The position numbers were made by a program, and so were the translations under genes. Below, one piece after another: positions 5,383-5,488 of a stretch of DNA of 5,488 nucleotides (its first letter is position 1; each line of letters starts with the position of its first letter). The stretch is from NCBI GenBank assembly GCA_029240955.1, contig JARDZH010000185.1, positions 1 to 5,488 of the forward strand. The letters are read 5' to 3'. Origin of the DNA: Pseudomonas sp. GTDB lineage: Bacteria > Pseudomonadota > Gammaproteobacteria > Pseudomonadales > Pseudomonadaceae. The notes beneath the pieces were generated by a model. The model was not told the origin of the DNA, did not search any database, and saw nothing but the letters and a program-made list of their open reading frames with translations.

Positions 5383-5436
5383 TGAACTGGTAAGCGGATG
5401 TGACGTAAGCTCGGCCCGACCTGAATGGAGATCCAC

Positions 5437-5488
5437 ATGCTGCAGCTTTCTTCCACCCTGCAATCGCACAGCGCCGACGTTGCCCGTC
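5437..5488 (+). CDS. Start of an unidentified gene (first 17 codons)
   Basis: An ATG with a good Shine-Dalgarno GGAG (5427-5430), six bases away, opens a frame that stays open to the window end and reads MLQLSSTLQSHSADVAR. I do not recognise this N-terminus, and 17 residues are too few for a family call. It has no signal peptide or obvious membrane segment. It lies downstream of the phage-type regulators in the same direction, with a terminator and a palindromic control region between, so it may be the first gene of a prophage or other accessory operon. That is an inference from position. Confidence 0.6.
   Translation, partial: MLQLSSTLQSHSADVAR

Noticed and set aside
5368..5395. Resemblance to the PrtN P-box (ATTG...GT) of pyocin genes
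   Set aside because: Only a loose single match without the expected tandem arrangement, and no prtN gene is visible.
5338..5408. GACGTAA found twice (5338-5344 and 5402-5408)
   Set aside because: A 7-mer repeated 64 bases apart with no fixed relation to a promoter is easily due to chance.
5201..5436. Hrp box for a type III effector upstream of the last gene
   Set aside because: No GGAACC-N15/16-CCAC pattern is present in this stretch.

Overview
The window looks like a Pseudomonas chromosome, most likely the P. syringae group. The evidence is the conserved block gacA-uvrC-pgsA-tRNA-Gly-tRNA-Cys on the minus strand, and a GacA protein that matches P. syringae GacA closely from memory, including its TTG start codon. 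The species call is an inference; no database was searched.

Left part (1-1057). A perfect 76-base direct repeat (1-76 and 952-1027) carries the 3' half of tRNA-Cys plus its terminator. The right copy belongs to the intact tRNA-Cys gene; the left copy is only the fragment. Identity stops exactly at the 5' edge of the anticodon loop, as expected for a tyrosine-recombinase attachment site. Between the copies lie 875 bp that hold a type II toxin-antitoxin pair, higB-higA, and no integrase. The pair has its own predicted promoter, a palindrome overlapping the toxin ribosome-binding site, a TTG toxin start and a one-base stop/start overlap. This is either a minimal tRNA-integrated element or the remnant of a larger island.

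Middle part (1140-4342, minus strand). A strong stable-RNA promoter drives tRNA-Gly and tRNA-Cys. Upstream of it lies the compact operon gacA (response regulator of the Gac/Rsm cascade), uvrC (excision nuclease) and pgsA (phosphatidylglycerophosphate synthase). All three proteins look intact.

Right part (4343-5488). Next to gacA is a divergent pair typical of the control region of transposable or other prophages: a short XRE repressor on the minus strand and a 76-residue DNA-binding protein of the BcepMu gp16 type on the plus strand. The space between them holds a consensus-like promoter, a perfect 20-bp palindrome over its -10 box, and three TTGAAC repeats at exactly 10-bp spacing that fill nearly the whole predicted leader. 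A terminator follows. The next gene starts at 5437 and leaves the window after 17 codons. It is preceded by another perfect palindrome, with a fourth TTGAAC copy beside it.

The conserved core is thus bordered by accessory DNA on both sides: a toxin-antitoxin mini-element in tRNA-Cys, and a phage-type regulatory switch immediately upstream of the global regulator gacA.
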